NCBI GenBank assembly: GCA_963783095.1
Contig: CAWAMR010000013.1
Span: 398,888-462,887 of the forward strand
Reading direction: 5' to 3'
Length of the DNA stretch: 64,000 nucleotides
From: CAWAMR01 sp963783095
Lineage (GTDB): Bacteria > Planctomycetota > Planctomycetia > Gemmatales > Gemmataceae
Within the stretch, counting starts at the first letter, position 1; every line of letters begins with the position of its first letter. The notes under the pieces were generated by a model that searched no databases, had not been told where the DNA came from, and saw only the letters and a list, made by a program, of their open reading frames with translations. Positions 9,650 through 18,421 of the stretch are shown here, piece after piece. The position numbers and the translations under genes were made by a program.

Positions 9650-10842
9650 CGGGCGTCGGTGAAGAGATTCAGATCCAGTCCGACCACACCCTCGTAAGTG
9701 ATGTAGCCGAGGATCAAAAACAAGGGAACCACCGTGAACAGTTGACAGGCCGCGAGAACCCAGGTCATGATCCTGTCTTGACGTTGCGATCGCTGTCGAG
9801 CTTTTTCGAAAACCACCGGATCGCTGGCAGTTTGTACCGCGGTCGATGATTCCAGTTTATGGAACCCCCGTACTCGAACGCGAGGCCTGGCGGCGCGGGC
9901 GATGAGAAACCGGGCCACCAAATTGGTCAGCGCGGTGATGCAAAAAAGAATCAATCCGAGAGCGATCAATGCAGCTCGATGATCGCCGCTCGCTTCATTG
10001 AGTTGATTGGCAATGATGCTGGCGATGGAATCGCCGGCGGCAAACGGTGAGAAATTCAGATAACGGACATTACCGATCATCATTGTCACGGCCATCGTTT
10101 CGCCCAGAGCACGTCCGAGCGCCAGAAAACAGGCGGCAATGATGCCGGGTCGAGCATAGGGTAAAACTACCGTCCAGATCATTTGCCAGCGCGTTGCTCC
10201 CAGCGAAAGGGAACCTTCTCGTTGGGTTCTCGGCACCGCACGACAAACATCGTAACTGATTGCGGTGATATAGGGCACGATCATGATGGCGAGGATCAAT
10301 CCGGAGGCAAAAATGCCTTTTCCGGATGTCGTCGTCGTGCCGCCGACCAAGTCGAAAAACCAGGCGACGGCCGGGGCAATGAAGAAAATTCCCCAGAAGC
10401 CATAAACCACGCTGGGAATGGCTGCCAACAACTCAATCAGAAAGGAGCAAATCCGCCGAATCCAGGCGGGAGCAATCTCCGAAAGGAATGCTGCCGAGCC
10501 TACGCCAAGCGGCACGGCGATAAGCATGGCAATGAATGAGGTCGTCAAAGTCCCATAGATAAAGACCAACGAGCCAAAAACGGGTTCTGATTGGCTGGGA
10601 GTGGGATTCCAGTTGGAACTGCTGAAAACTTGAAACTTGCCCAGGTTTTGCAGGACCGGCAACGCGAGGTAGCCCAGCAATCCCAGCATCGTCAAGATGA
10701 TAAGAATCACGAACAGGCCAGCGGAGCGGCAGATCCACCGAAAAATCAAATCGCCGAAGGAAGTGCTCGAGCGCGCGGGCCTTTGTGGCGAAGACACGAT
10801 GAAGAGCCTTGTGGTTTTTGGTTGCGGATCAGCTGTACTCAC
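9646..10842 (-). CDS. pstC: Phosphate ABC transporter permease PstC, running into the PstA N-terminus
   Basis: PstC is the partner permease of PstA. The N-terminal part has the first membrane helix, the long extracytoplasmic loop and the block GSLVFIYGTLTTSFIAMLIA. The coupling loop is SLSLGATRWQMIWTVVLPYARPGI, followed by GRALGETMAV. Normal PstC proteins are about 300-330 residues; this frame has 398. The last ~45 residues (from about RQDRIMTWVL) are the first membrane helix of PstA. No stop separates them, so this is either a PstC-PstA fusion broken near 9648 or two genes affected by two indels. The start codon overlaps the pstS stop by four bases (ATGA). Confidence 0.88.
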   Translation of the reverse strand: MSTADPQPKTTRLFIVSSPQRPARSSTSFGDLIFRWICRSAGLFVILIILTMLGLLGYLALPVLQNLGKFQVFSSSNWNPTPSQSEPVFGSLVFIYGTLTTSFIAMLIAVPLGVGSAAFLSEIAPAWIRRICSFLIELLAAIPSVVYGFWGIFFIAPAVAWFFDLVGGTTTTSGKGIFASGLILAIMIVPYITAISYDVCRAVPRTQREGSLSLGATRWQMIWTVVLPYARPGIIAACFLALGRALGETMAVTMMIGNVRYLNFSPFAAGDSIASIIANQLNEASGDHRAALIALGLILFCITALTNLVARFLIARAARPRVRVRGFHKLESSTAVQTASDPVVFEKARQRSQRQDRIMTWVLAACQLFTVVPLFLILGYITYEGVVGLDLNLFTDAR

Positions 10843-11948
10843 TCATATACGACCTGATCGAGTCGTGCTTGGATTTTCTTCGTCAATTCCTCCGGCAACG
10901 GGGCATAATCCAGAGCCTCGGCATATTCCTGGCCCTTGGAGGTCGCCCATTTGAGGAATTCAACGACGGGTTTACCCTTGTCTGCTTTTTGTTTCTTATA
11001 GAGTATGGCGTAACTCATGCCGCATATCGGGTAGGCATTCTCATCGTCGACATCGGTGAGCGAATAAGTCAATTCGTGAAGCGAATAAGGTGGTTCGGTA
11101 GGTTTCGGCTCGTGCAGGACTGCATTCGCGGCGGCGGTAACAGCTTTGGCTTCCGGAGCAACGTCGCGCTTCTTGCGATTTCGCATGAAGGCAAAGGTCA
11201 GGCCGTTTTGTTTGGCGTAATTCAATTCCACGTAGCCGATCGTCAACGGACTGTTCTTGACGCGCCCGGCGATGCCGCCGCTTTTATCTTCCAAGCTACA
11301 AATCTTGGGCCATTTCGGCGATTTCTTAGTCCCGATCAATCGGGCAAATTCCTTGTTGGATTTGGAAAGGTATTCCGTGAAGATGTTGCTGGTTCCACTC
11401 GAATCCGACCGGCCAACCGGATTAACGGGTTCCTCCGGCAGCTTTACACCCGGATTCAGTTCTTGGATTCGTTTGTCGTTCCACTTCAGCGGAGTCCGGG
11501 TTTCCAGGTCATCTGGGTTTTTCGGACCAGGATCCCCGAGATAGATTAGTGCCAAAACTTCACCGGTAAGAACCAGGTGGTCGACTCCTGGCAAGTTGTA
11601 AGCCACGGCGACGGCACCCATTGTCACCGGTACATGAATGACCTCGCCGCCTTCCGCATTGGCAGCTTTCACTTCCTCACTGGTCATCGGAGCATCGGAG
11701 CAACCAAAGTCGAACTTTCGGCTGGTCACGCCGGAAATGCCCTGACCCGATCCGACTTGTTGGTAATCGATCTCAACCTTTTTTTCCTGGTAGTAAACTT
11801 CTTTCCACTTCTGAATGATCGGATTGGGAAAGGTTGCGCCACCCGCAGTGATTCGCACTCGATTGGAGCTGCCGCAACCAACCAACCAAAAAAGGCTGCA
11901 AGCCAAGAAAACAAATCCCAATGCAAGTATGATTGAAGACCGTTTCAT
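10839..11948 (-). CDS. pstS: Phosphate-binding lipoprotein PstS
   Basis: PstS captures phosphate outside the cytoplasmic membrane and delivers it to PstCA. The 369-residue protein has a lipobox ending at Cys25 (WLVGC), so it is predicted to be lipid-anchored. Family phosphate-binding segments are present: ITAGGATFPNPI near the N-terminus, VGSGQGISGVTS, DFGCSDAPM, and RSDSSGTSNIFTEYL. It is the first gene of the minus-strand pst-pho cluster and overlaps pstC by four bases. I looked upstream (11949-12060) for a PhoB box and did not find a convincing pair of direct repeats. Confidence 0.95.
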   Translation of the reverse strand: MKRSSIILALGFVFLACSLFWLVGCGSSNRVRITAGGATFPNPIIQKWKEVYYQEKKVEIDYQQVGSGQGISGVTSRKFDFGCSDAPMTSEEVKAANAEGGEVIHVPVTMGAVAVAYNLPGVDHLVLTGEVLALIYLGDPGPKNPDDLETRTPLKWNDKRIQELNPGVKLPEEPVNPVGRSDSSGTSNIFTEYLSKSNKEFARLIGTKKSPKWPKICSLEDKSGGIAGRVKNSPLTIGYVELNYAKQNGLTFAFMRNRKKRDVAPEAKAVTAAANAVLHEPKPTEPPYSLHELTYSLTDVDDENAYPICGMSYAILYKKQKADKGKPVVEFLKWATSKGQEYAEALDYAPLPEELTKKIQARLDQVVYE

Positions 11949-12067
11949 CGCAGAAACTCCAGCGGGATGGAATGCGCTTCATGCGGCGGGTGAGGAGGTC
12001 AGCCCTATCCTACATCTGGGACCTTTTGGGACAATGTACCTTCGATGAAGATTGTATGTATATCGCT

Positions 12068-12251
12068 AAAGAGCCGCTTACTCTCAGCGAGTCGATGAGA
12101 GCCGCGGACGAAGTAAGCGGAAGTCCACAACCGCTTACTACGTGCGCGGCTCTTTAGTCCACAACCGCTTACTATGTGCGCGGCTCTTTAGCTCTCGGCG
12201 CACGCAGTAAGTGGAAGTCCACAACCGCTTACTACGTGCGCGGCTCTTTAG
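12068..12251. repeat. Palindromic repeat cluster (GCTTACTACGTGCGCGGCTCTTT family)
   Basis: Three copies of an arm beginning CCGCTTACTACGTGCGCGG and ending CTCTTTAG start near 12131, 12165 and 12225. Inverted or degraded counterparts lie between them (for example GCGGACGAAGTAAGCGG and CGCACGCAGTAAGTGG) with AAGTCCACAA linkers. The same arms make up the six-unit hairpin array at 51829-52249. The last copy runs into the end of the binding-protein gene, and its CTTTA supplies that gene's TAA stop on the reverse strand. The remaining part of the gap (11949-12067) shows nothing recognisable. Confidence 0.85.
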
Positions 12252-13339
12252 TGAATCGCAACCAGTTTCGTCATCCCTTCTCGACCGAGTTGCACAATAT
12301 AGACTCGCCGTTTCGCCGATTGATCTTTGGCGAAAGTCAAAGCTCCGGTTAAAACCCCAAAACTTGCATCCGCTTTCATCAGCTCTTCACGAATTTTCTC
12401 AGCATCCGCTGAATTTGCCCGACGCATTGCCTCGGCCACGATCTGTATGGCATCGTAAGCGAGTGCTGCGTGAGTCGATGGAGAAGTACCATAAATCTTC
12501 CGGTACTTCTCGGCAAATTCACCCGTTGCCGGCTGTTCCGGATCATCCGCAAAACACGAAGCTGCCAGGATTTCCGGGGAATCCAGACCGGGACCGGGAA
12601 GGAATGGAAGTTCTGCTTCTTCACCGCAGAATAGCCAGGGACACTTCGGGATTTCATTCAAGGACGAGCGCCAATCGATCAGGTTCCTTGCAGTTCCGAC
12701 GGCAAGAATCGCACTCGGTTTCATGGATGTCAGCTGCTTGCTGAGCCGGGAAAAATCAGTCTCTTTGCGGACTTCAAATTCGCGGAGATTGGGTTTGACC
12801 AAATGCTTCACGAAAGCATTCGCTGCGAGTCCCGCGGCGGTCGCGGCCGGGTCGCGTAAGACAGCGATATTCGTCCACTTCTTTTCGTTGGCGAACTGAG
12901 CCAGACAATCTCCCTGGAGGTCAGGGGAGAGACCGAGGTTGAAAAGATGCGAATTCGGCAACGAATCACCCGAATACCCCGAGGTACTCAGAACCAGGAC
13001 ACCTTCTGCCTCGACCGCCAGCCCAATCCGTTCGCTGAAGCGGGCACTACGGCCACCCAGCAGAACGGTGAGTTTATTCACGGTGATGAGCCGAACGGAC
13101 TGGCCTTGCGCCCGTTCGGGTGTGTTTGCGTACTCGGCGTCGAGGACGTGCAGTTGACGTCCCAAAGGTCGCAGGTTTGTATCGCCCTGTATGGATTGGA
13201 GCGCCAACTCGATGCCCTGCGACTCGTCCTGAGAATTGTCCAGAGCCAGGTGACCGAGAAGGATCGGCTCCGAACTCGGAGTAGGCGAGCAACCCGCGAT
13301 GAAGAACAGAACCGGAGCGATCAAACCGCGCAGAGCCAT
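12248..13339 (-). CDS. ABC transporter substrate-binding lipoprotein (branched-chain amino acid type)
   Basis: This 363-residue protein begins MALRGLIAPVLFFIAGC, a lipobox with Cys17. The fold signature is that of periplasmic binding proteins of the LivK/Leu-Ile-Val class: GHLALDNSQDESQGIELALQ at the N-terminus, then DPAATAAGLAANAFVKHL in the middle and a Y-D-A-I-Q-I-V-A-E-A-M helix near the end. The ligand cannot be read from sequence. No permease or ATPase gene of a Liv transporter is next to it, so it may serve a transporter elsewhere or act as a sensor-like binding protein. Its stop codon lies in a palindromic repeat. Confidence 0.8.
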   Translation of the reverse strand: MALRGLIAPVLFFIAGCSPTPSSEPILLGHLALDNSQDESQGIELALQSIQGDTNLRPLGRQLHVLDAEYANTPERAQGQSVRLITVNKLTVLLGGRSARFSERIGLAVEAEGVLVLSTSGYSGDSLPNSHLFNLGLSPDLQGDCLAQFANEKKWTNIAVLRDPAATAAGLAANAFVKHLVKPNLREFEVRKETDFSRLSKQLTSMKPSAILAVGTARNLIDWRSSLNEIPKCPWLFCGEEAELPFLPGPGLDSPEILAASCFADDPEQPATGEFAEKYRKIYGTSPSTHAALAYDAIQIVAEAMRRANSADAEKIREELMKADASFGVLTGALTFAKDQSAKRRVYIVQLGREGMTKLVAIH

Positions 13340-13421
13340 CGAGAATCCCTTCGGGGTGGATGAATTGAGAGGTTCAGTCTACCGGACATTACGTGTTCAG
13401 AAAACCCCCGGTTCGGCGCGC

Positions 13422-14017
13422 TCAAGCGTTCACCGGACCATCATGGTTCCAAAGTTGCAGCGCAGGCTCGCTCAAGGTGTGATCGTATCCCAGAATGCTG
13501 AGCGAGGTTGTGGTCAGCATCAGGAGCCGGGCATCCAGCGTCGGCAATCCCAGCCAACTGGTCGCCAAAACGCGCAGAAAATGTCCGTGAGAGAACAGCA
13601 GCACATCCCCATTGATGGCGCGGGCACGTGCCACCACTCGATCCGCGCGCTTGCGAACGTCTTCGGGCGTTTCGCCGGAGGGGCAGCCGTCACGGAAGAC
13701 ATACCAGCCCGGACGTTTTTCGACGATCCACTTGCGCGTTTGGCCTTCATAGGCCCCGTAGTCCCATTCCATCAAGTCGGGATCGTTCTGCGCCACATCG
13801 GCAAATCCGGCAAGTTCGCAGGTTCGTCGGTGCGCTGGAGTGGGCTTGTGAAAACCGCTGCAAAGGTAAGTTTCTGAAGAGACTGGCCAAGTGCTTTAGC
13901 GTCAATCTCTCCGCGTTCCGTGAGCACGATGTCGGTACGACCGGTGTGCTGGCCGCTGATCGACCAGAGTGTTTCGCCGTGTCGTGCCAGGTAAATCCGA
14001 GGGAATCGTTGACTCAT
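13422..14017 (-). CDS. Histidine phosphatase / phosphoglycerate mutase-like protein, one frameshift
   Basis: The N-terminal part MSQRFPRIYLARHGETLW carries the RHG phospho-acceptor histidine motif, and GRTDIVLTERG follows. After SPLQRT the frame is lost near 13830 and resumes in another frame with CELAGFADVAQNDPDLMEWDYGAYEG, SGETPEDV and the second catalytic block FSHGHFLR. The change has the sign of one missing base. The joined protein is about 198 residues, normal for the family of cofactor-independent broad phosphatases and alpha-ribazole phosphatases. The exact substrate is not evident. ATG 14017 is chosen as start; an ATG at 14056 would add a non-conserved leader. Confidence 0.82.
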
Positions 14018-14264
14018 TTGCCTTTCCCCATTTGCAAGAGTACCGGAGAGACTCACGTATTCGAGTTATATTCAATAGGCCCGATAGTTTGACACTTCTT
14101 GCCGGACGCGACAAGAATTTCGCCTCAGCCCAGGCCCCTCGGGCACTGCTGCACCAGTCGTGGCCAGTGAGAAGTCTCATTTTCTTGGAACATTTCCTCT
14201 TACATCTTTGAACAAGTATATAGTATATTGGATGATGTGTCCGGCGGGCTGGGTTGCTTCCAAA

Positions 14265-14945
14265 AACGAAATCCAATCAAACGCTTATCGATTTGATGGA
14301 TTGGCGAAGTTCTTGCTAATGAAGGCCCGAAACGGTGCAGACGCTACAAATGGCTACGGACAAACGATTTAATAACCAAACAAGCGATGCAGTGAACTCC
14401 ATGCTACAAATTGTTACAAGAATCGCCGTGCGCACCGATGATCGCACATGCAGACAACTAAAATTGGAAAGTAAACTTCACATAGCGAGTAAACATTCAG
14501 AACAGATTCGCTGCAGATACTCCAAAATTGGCCAAAAGTGTGCCAAAGTGTGCCAAATTTACTTTGCTTCCAAGAAACTTCGCCTCAATCCAACGATTAT
14601 TGATTTGATATTCTGGCGAAGTTACTTTCAGATGAGGGCCGAAACCGGGCGCAGACGCTACAAATTGCTACAAAAAATGGCTTGCGCATCAACGATTGAA
14701 TACATAACTCACCAAACAAACGAGGCAGTTACCGCCGTGCTCCAAGAAACTTCGCCTCAATCCAACGATTATTGATTTGATATTCTGGCGAAGTTACTTT
14801 CAGATGAGGGCCCGAGCATCGGGCGCAGACGCTACAAATTGCTACAAAAAAATCGGTTTGTACACTAATGATCGCAAATGCGAACGAACGAATTGCTACA
14901 GAATCTGGTTTGCGCATCGACGATTGAATAACAAAACAAACATTT
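14265..14945. repeat. AT-rich intergenic repeat cluster with ~172-bp period
   Basis: The gap 14057-14946 holds no convincing gene. Two near-identical blocks, 14569-14677 and 14741-14850, are 172 bases apart, and a diverged relative lies at about 14265-14345. Each full block contains AACTTCGCC and GGCGAAGTT as 9-base inverted arms (14576-14584 and 14615-14623) around a 30-base AT-rich loop. It ends in GCAGACGCTACAAATTGCTAC plus an A-run. A second motif, ACCAAACAAACGAGGCAGT, occurs near 14711. Both the GCTACAAATTGCTACAA and the ACCAAACAAACGAGG motifs recur at 18290-18375, on the far side of the next two genes. Base composition is more AT-rich than the neighbouring genes. Nature unknown; possibly a decayed mobile element. 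Confidence 0.75.
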
Positions 14946-14946
14946 G

Positions 14947-15504
14947 TTACATCGTAATCGCGTTGAGTAACCCTAATAATTTCGCTTTCCCGAGTGCTCT
15001 CAAGGTTTCGATGTTTCGTTCGGGAATATCCAGAAGGGCTTCGGGATCGCCGGCGACTTGCGAAATGCTTTCCTCACGAAGCAAATGAAGCATCGGATAG
15101 GGCGAGCGATTGGTGTAATTCTCCACGGCATCCGGATCGGTTCCGGCGAATTGATAGTGGGGATGAAAGCCGGCGATTTGGATCGTTCCGCGAAAACCTG
15201 AACGTCGAAGCAACCGGTCGATATCGTCGAGGAAATCGTTATAATCGAGAAAGTTTTGGAGAACGTGAGGATGAATGAGTAGGGTCGTTTCAATCTCGGA
15301 GATGGGACTGGAAACCAGAATCTTGAGTTCACTGCCCAGGAGATCGAGTAATGCTGATGCATCATCTATTTCGGTGACAACATAGCGGATCCTACCGGCG
15401 TCAAAAACGCGCTGAGCAAACGGGCACAGATTAAGCCCAATCACGATCGAGGATATCCAGCGTCGGGTAGTCTCAATCACAAGTTGGTGGTTCATGGTTT
15501 TCAC
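14947..15504 (-). CDS. DUF1415 family protein
   Basis: The 185-residue protein matches the DUF1415 pattern: a start region with ETTRRWISSIVIGLNLCPFA, then IRYVV, a central HPHVLQNFLDYNDFLD, and IAGFHPHYQFAG followed by NRSPYPMLHLLRE. The Cys-Pro-Phe-Ala and the His/Tyr/Asn-rich motifs are the conserved family residues. The biochemical function of DUF1415 is not established to my knowledge. There is no signal peptide or membrane helix, so it is cytoplasmic. It lies 15 bases downstream of the HerA-like ATPase gene on the same strand, so the two are probably transcribed together. Confidence 0.85.
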   Translation of the reverse strand: MKTMNHQLVIETTRRWISSIVIGLNLCPFAQRVFDAGRIRYVVTEIDDASALLDLLGSELKILVSSPISEIETTLLIHPHVLQNFLDYNDFLDDIDRLLRRSGFRGTIQIAGFHPHYQFAGTDPDAVENYTNRSPYPMLHLLREESISQVAGDPEALLDIPERNIETLRALGKAKLLGLLNAITM

Positions 15505-15519
15505 CCCCAGTTAACCGAT

Positions 15520-18057
15520 TCACTCTGAATCCCCGGCATTCTCGGCAGCGAAATTGGGCTTTAGCGCGTTCGTTTCGACTCGATAGGCGGGCACGATTTC
15601 CATTTTCCCATCGGCGAGCGTGTTGCGCCAAAAGGGAGCCCAGGCCAGACCGAAATGACTTACCACTACATCGGATTTGCGCGGTTTGAGCAGCAGTTCC
15701 GCATACTTGTTGACGGCCGACTTCCACTCCGAGAAGATTTGCGCCCGACGTTTTTGCCATTCGGTTTCCAGTCTTTGGAGATCGTCCTTCGCCTTCCGGA
15801 CCTTGGGGTCAACGGGCTGGGGTGCAACGATCGGCGGCGGCGGCGGCGATCGAAAGAAACTCAATATCCCAAAATCCCAGAATGATTTCGCTTTAGGCTC
15901 CGGCTGCGGGGGCGAAACTTCCTCGGGTGGGATCTTGGCACGCAACGCGTCAAACTTCTGCTGAAAGTCGGGTTTTTCGCGGGCGATCTGTGCTTCTGCC
16001 GCCTGAGGTGCCATCTCCTCACAATGGCGTTGAAAGGCTGCAAGATCCTCGCCTGGCACGCTCAACAGCTCCAGCAACTCGTTTTCGTAAAGAGTTTGGC
16101 GGGCGTAACGATACAGATGATCGGCAAATTCCTTTTTCAGCGAAGCGAGTTTGCGTGCGGTGTTCCAACCTTCCGGAACGGAAAACCATTCGGCTTCGCC
16201 ACTGGGTGCATCGATCAAGCGTTCGGCGATCGGCGCTGCGTGCATCCAGCTCACCGGATGGTTGGCAGGAGGTGCCTCTGCGATGAGCCGATAGCCGCGC
16301 CGAATTTCCAGGCTGCGTTTTTTGTCGGCGAAAACAACTTCCGCAAAACCCAGCAGCCTTGCCTGATAGACCAAGGCCCGTTGGGTTCCCTCGGCGGGAG
16401 GTGCAATCCCATCGGTCTGGAGCGGCAGGTAATAGGGAACAATACCGTTCGGCAAGATCGGCGGCACACGTGTCGAGGCAGCTGGAGCCGGTGTGGTTCG
16501 AGGCATTTGGTCCTTGAACCGCCGATCCTCATCGCGAATATTTTGATCCGGCAGTGCATCCCTCATCATCTCCGGGGGCCGGGCTGCTGCTCGTTGATCT
16601 TTGATAGGCTGCATTAACTCTTCGATCTGTTCGCGGGTCATCGGACCGCGCAAGAAGGACAGCGCCCAGCGTGTCTGAAACAGAATCGGTTTGGGTCGAT
16701 GGATATCGTGCAGCAGGAACACTCTGCTGCCCAGAGCGGAGATGATGTTTTCGAGATACTTGCGATCGGCGAGCGTGCCCCGCTCAGCGGCGATCCCTTC
16801 CAGTCCTTCCATGAGCCTGGCCTTATCTCGTTCGGTTTGCAGCTTCCCGACCATCCAGGTTCCGGCATTGGAGAGCGCTTTGTAGTCGAGATCGACCGGG
16901 TTTTGAGTCGCCAACAGAATGCCGACACCAAAGGCGCGAGCTTGTTTCAACAACGTCATCAAAGGCTGCTTGGTCGGAGGGTTGGCAGGATAGGGAGGCA
17001 AATAGCCAAAGACCTCATCGAAATAGAGGATGGCGCGGAGATTGGATGACCCCTGCTGCTTGCGGGTCCAACTCAGAACCTCATCGAGCAAGAGGGTCAA
17101 GAAGAACATCCGTTGCGAATCTTCCAGATGAGCGAGATAGAAAATCAGATGGCGCGGCTTTTGGCCTCCCGAGAGCAGCGTTCCGAGATCGAGAGGATCA
17201 CCTTCGATCCAGGTCGAGAAACTTGGCGATGCAAGAATGTTGTTGAGCGACACGGCCAGTTTGAGGCGATCCTTTTCCGGGTAGAAGGTTTCCATATCGA
17301 ATGCGCCGATGGTGCGCATAGGCGGATTTTGGATGCGCGAGATCAATTGAGCAAGATCGAGACTTTCGCCTTTCAGCCAGTAATGAAGCAGGAGTTGAGC
17401 GATGAGAATATGTTCGCGCGACTGCACGGGATCGCTGACGATGCCGGTCAATCCCAGCAGGGCTGAAGTGGTTGCATCGATCTTCTGATTGAGGGTCTCG
17501 CGCGAAACTTTTCCTTCCGGAGCTGCGAAGTTCTTCAACACCGAAAGCGGCAAACCGGCATCACTGCCGGGAGTATAGACGAGCCATTCACCGGCATCTT
17601 GAAGTCGCTTGATGCGCGGAACATCCTGAAGCGAATCTTCGAGTCCCTTCTTCCAGCGTTCGGCAAGTTTGGCGGCGTGTTCCTGCAACGAGATGCCTTG
17701 AATACGGGCATCTTCCGGATTCACCCACTTGATGAAATCTTCGGGTGCGAGATTGGGAAATTGCAGCAGAAGATTCGAGAGATCGCCCTTGATATCGAGG
17801 ATAATGCAGGAAATCCCGTCGATGGCAGCTTCTTCGAGCAGACTGATACACAGACCCGTTTTGCCGGAGCCGGTCATGCCGACGACGACGCCGTGGGTGA
17901 CCAGATCACGGGCATCGTACATGACCGGATCGCGCTCGGGGATGACTTTTTTCTCGTTGAGATCGTATTCCTGGCCCAGGTAGAAACAGGCAGGCGCTTC
18001 AATATCGGGTTTTGCCACGAGTTCCTCACGCGAAAGAACGTATCCGAGTGGTTTCAC
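15520..18057 (-). CDS. HerA/FtsK-like P-loop ATPase (DUF853/DUF87 type)
   Basis: This 845-residue protein has Walker A GMTGSGKTGL at residues 60-69 and a Walker B strand ILYFDEVFGYLPPYP. An arginine-rich RLMEGLEG region and a Q-N-P-V-D sensor-like motif (LATQNPVDLDYKAL) follow. These place it in the HerA/FtsK family of hexameric DNA-translocating or helicase-like ATPases. The N-terminal GQEYDLNEKKVIPERDPVMYDARDLVTHGVVVG is typical of the DUF853-like subgroup. The C-terminal third is charged and probably coiled-coil, with a proline-rich linker (SPPPPPIVAPQPVD). No NurA nuclease is adjacent, so a role in end resection cannot be assumed. It leads a two-gene unit with DUF1415. Confidence 0.82.
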   Translation of the reverse strand: MKPLGYVLSREELVAKPDIEAPACFYLGQEYDLNEKKVIPERDPVMYDARDLVTHGVVVGMTGSGKTGLCISLLEEAAIDGISCIILDIKGDLSNLLLQFPNLAPEDFIKWVNPEDARIQGISLQEHAAKLAERWKKGLEDSLQDVPRIKRLQDAGEWLVYTPGSDAGLPLSVLKNFAAPEGKVSRETLNQKIDATTSALLGLTGIVSDPVQSREHILIAQLLLHYWLKGESLDLAQLISRIQNPPMRTIGAFDMETFYPEKDRLKLAVSLNNILASPSFSTWIEGDPLDLGTLLSGGQKPRHLIFYLAHLEDSQRMFFLTLLLDEVLSWTRKQQGSSNLRAILYFDEVFGYLPPYPANPPTKQPLMTLLKQARAFGVGILLATQNPVDLDYKALSNAGTWMVGKLQTERDKARLMEGLEGIAAERGTLADRKYLENIISALGSRVFLLHDIHRPKPILFQTRWALSFLRGPMTREQIEELMQPIKDQRAAARPPEMMRDALPDQNIRDEDRRFKDQMPRTTPAPAASTRVPPILPNGIVPYYLPLQTDGIAPPAEGTQRALVYQARLLGFAEVVFADKKRSLEIRRGYRLIAEAPPANHPVSWMHAAPIAERLIDAPSGEAEWFSVPEGWNTARKLASLKKEFADHLYRYARQTLYENELLELLSVPGEDLAAFQRHCEEMAPQAAEAQIAREKPDFQQKFDALRAKIPPEEVSPPQPEPKAKSFWDFGILSFFRSPPPPPIVAPQPVDPKVRKAKDDLQRLETEWQKRRAQIFSEWKSAVNKYAELLLKPRKSDVVVSHFGLAWAPFWRNTLADGKMEIVPAYRVETNALKPNFAAENAGDSE

Positions 18058-18289
18058 CCTATTATGTCGTCTGAAGGATGGTTCGGGAATGTGACAGGTT
18101 CATCGAAATGCGTTACGAGGATGGGTTCAGCAAATAAAGTACGGACCACGTCGTATAGCTGTTTGGTGCCGCCTGGTTCGCCAGTAGATGACAGGCCGGT
18201 ACTCCGGCTCCGGCTCAGCGCTTGGTTCGCCAATCTGCCGTGCCCAGGTTGGCTCGTTATTTCCGCCCCGCTAAATGGAAGGGGCTCTC

Positions 18290-18375
18290 GATGTGTGGAA
18301 CACCAAACAAACGAGGCGGTGAACGGACGTTGGTTGCTACAAATTGCTACAAATTGCTACAAAAAAGTTGCAATC
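18290..18375. repeat. Short copy of the GCTACAAATTGCTACAA intergenic repeat
   Basis: In the 364-base gap between the divergent HerA-like and trpE genes lies ACACCAAACAAACGAGGCGG. Three tandem ATTGCTACAA-type units and an A-run follow. Both motifs match those of the cluster at 14265-14945. The rest of the gap, 18058-18289, holds no gene; it must contain promoters for both divergent genes but I see no confident -35/-10 pair. Confidence 0.7.
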
Positions 18376-18421
18376 GATCGCAGTGCAGAGAGCAAAACGA
18401 TTCATGTCTTGCAGCTTGGCG

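Noticed and set aside
10809..11549. 246-codon plus-strand frame opposite pstS
   Set aside because: pstS on the minus strand has all phosphate-binding motifs. The opposite frame is a shadow.
11949..12067. PhoB box upstream of pstS
   Set aside because: I looked for two direct CTGTCAT-like repeats 11 bases apart and found none that was convincing on either strand.
14335..15088. Open frames of 146 and 103 codons in the 14.2-15.1 kb repeat region
   Set aside because: They run through the direct repeats and the end of the DUF1415 gene, with Lys/Asn/Cys-rich sequence and no ribosome site.
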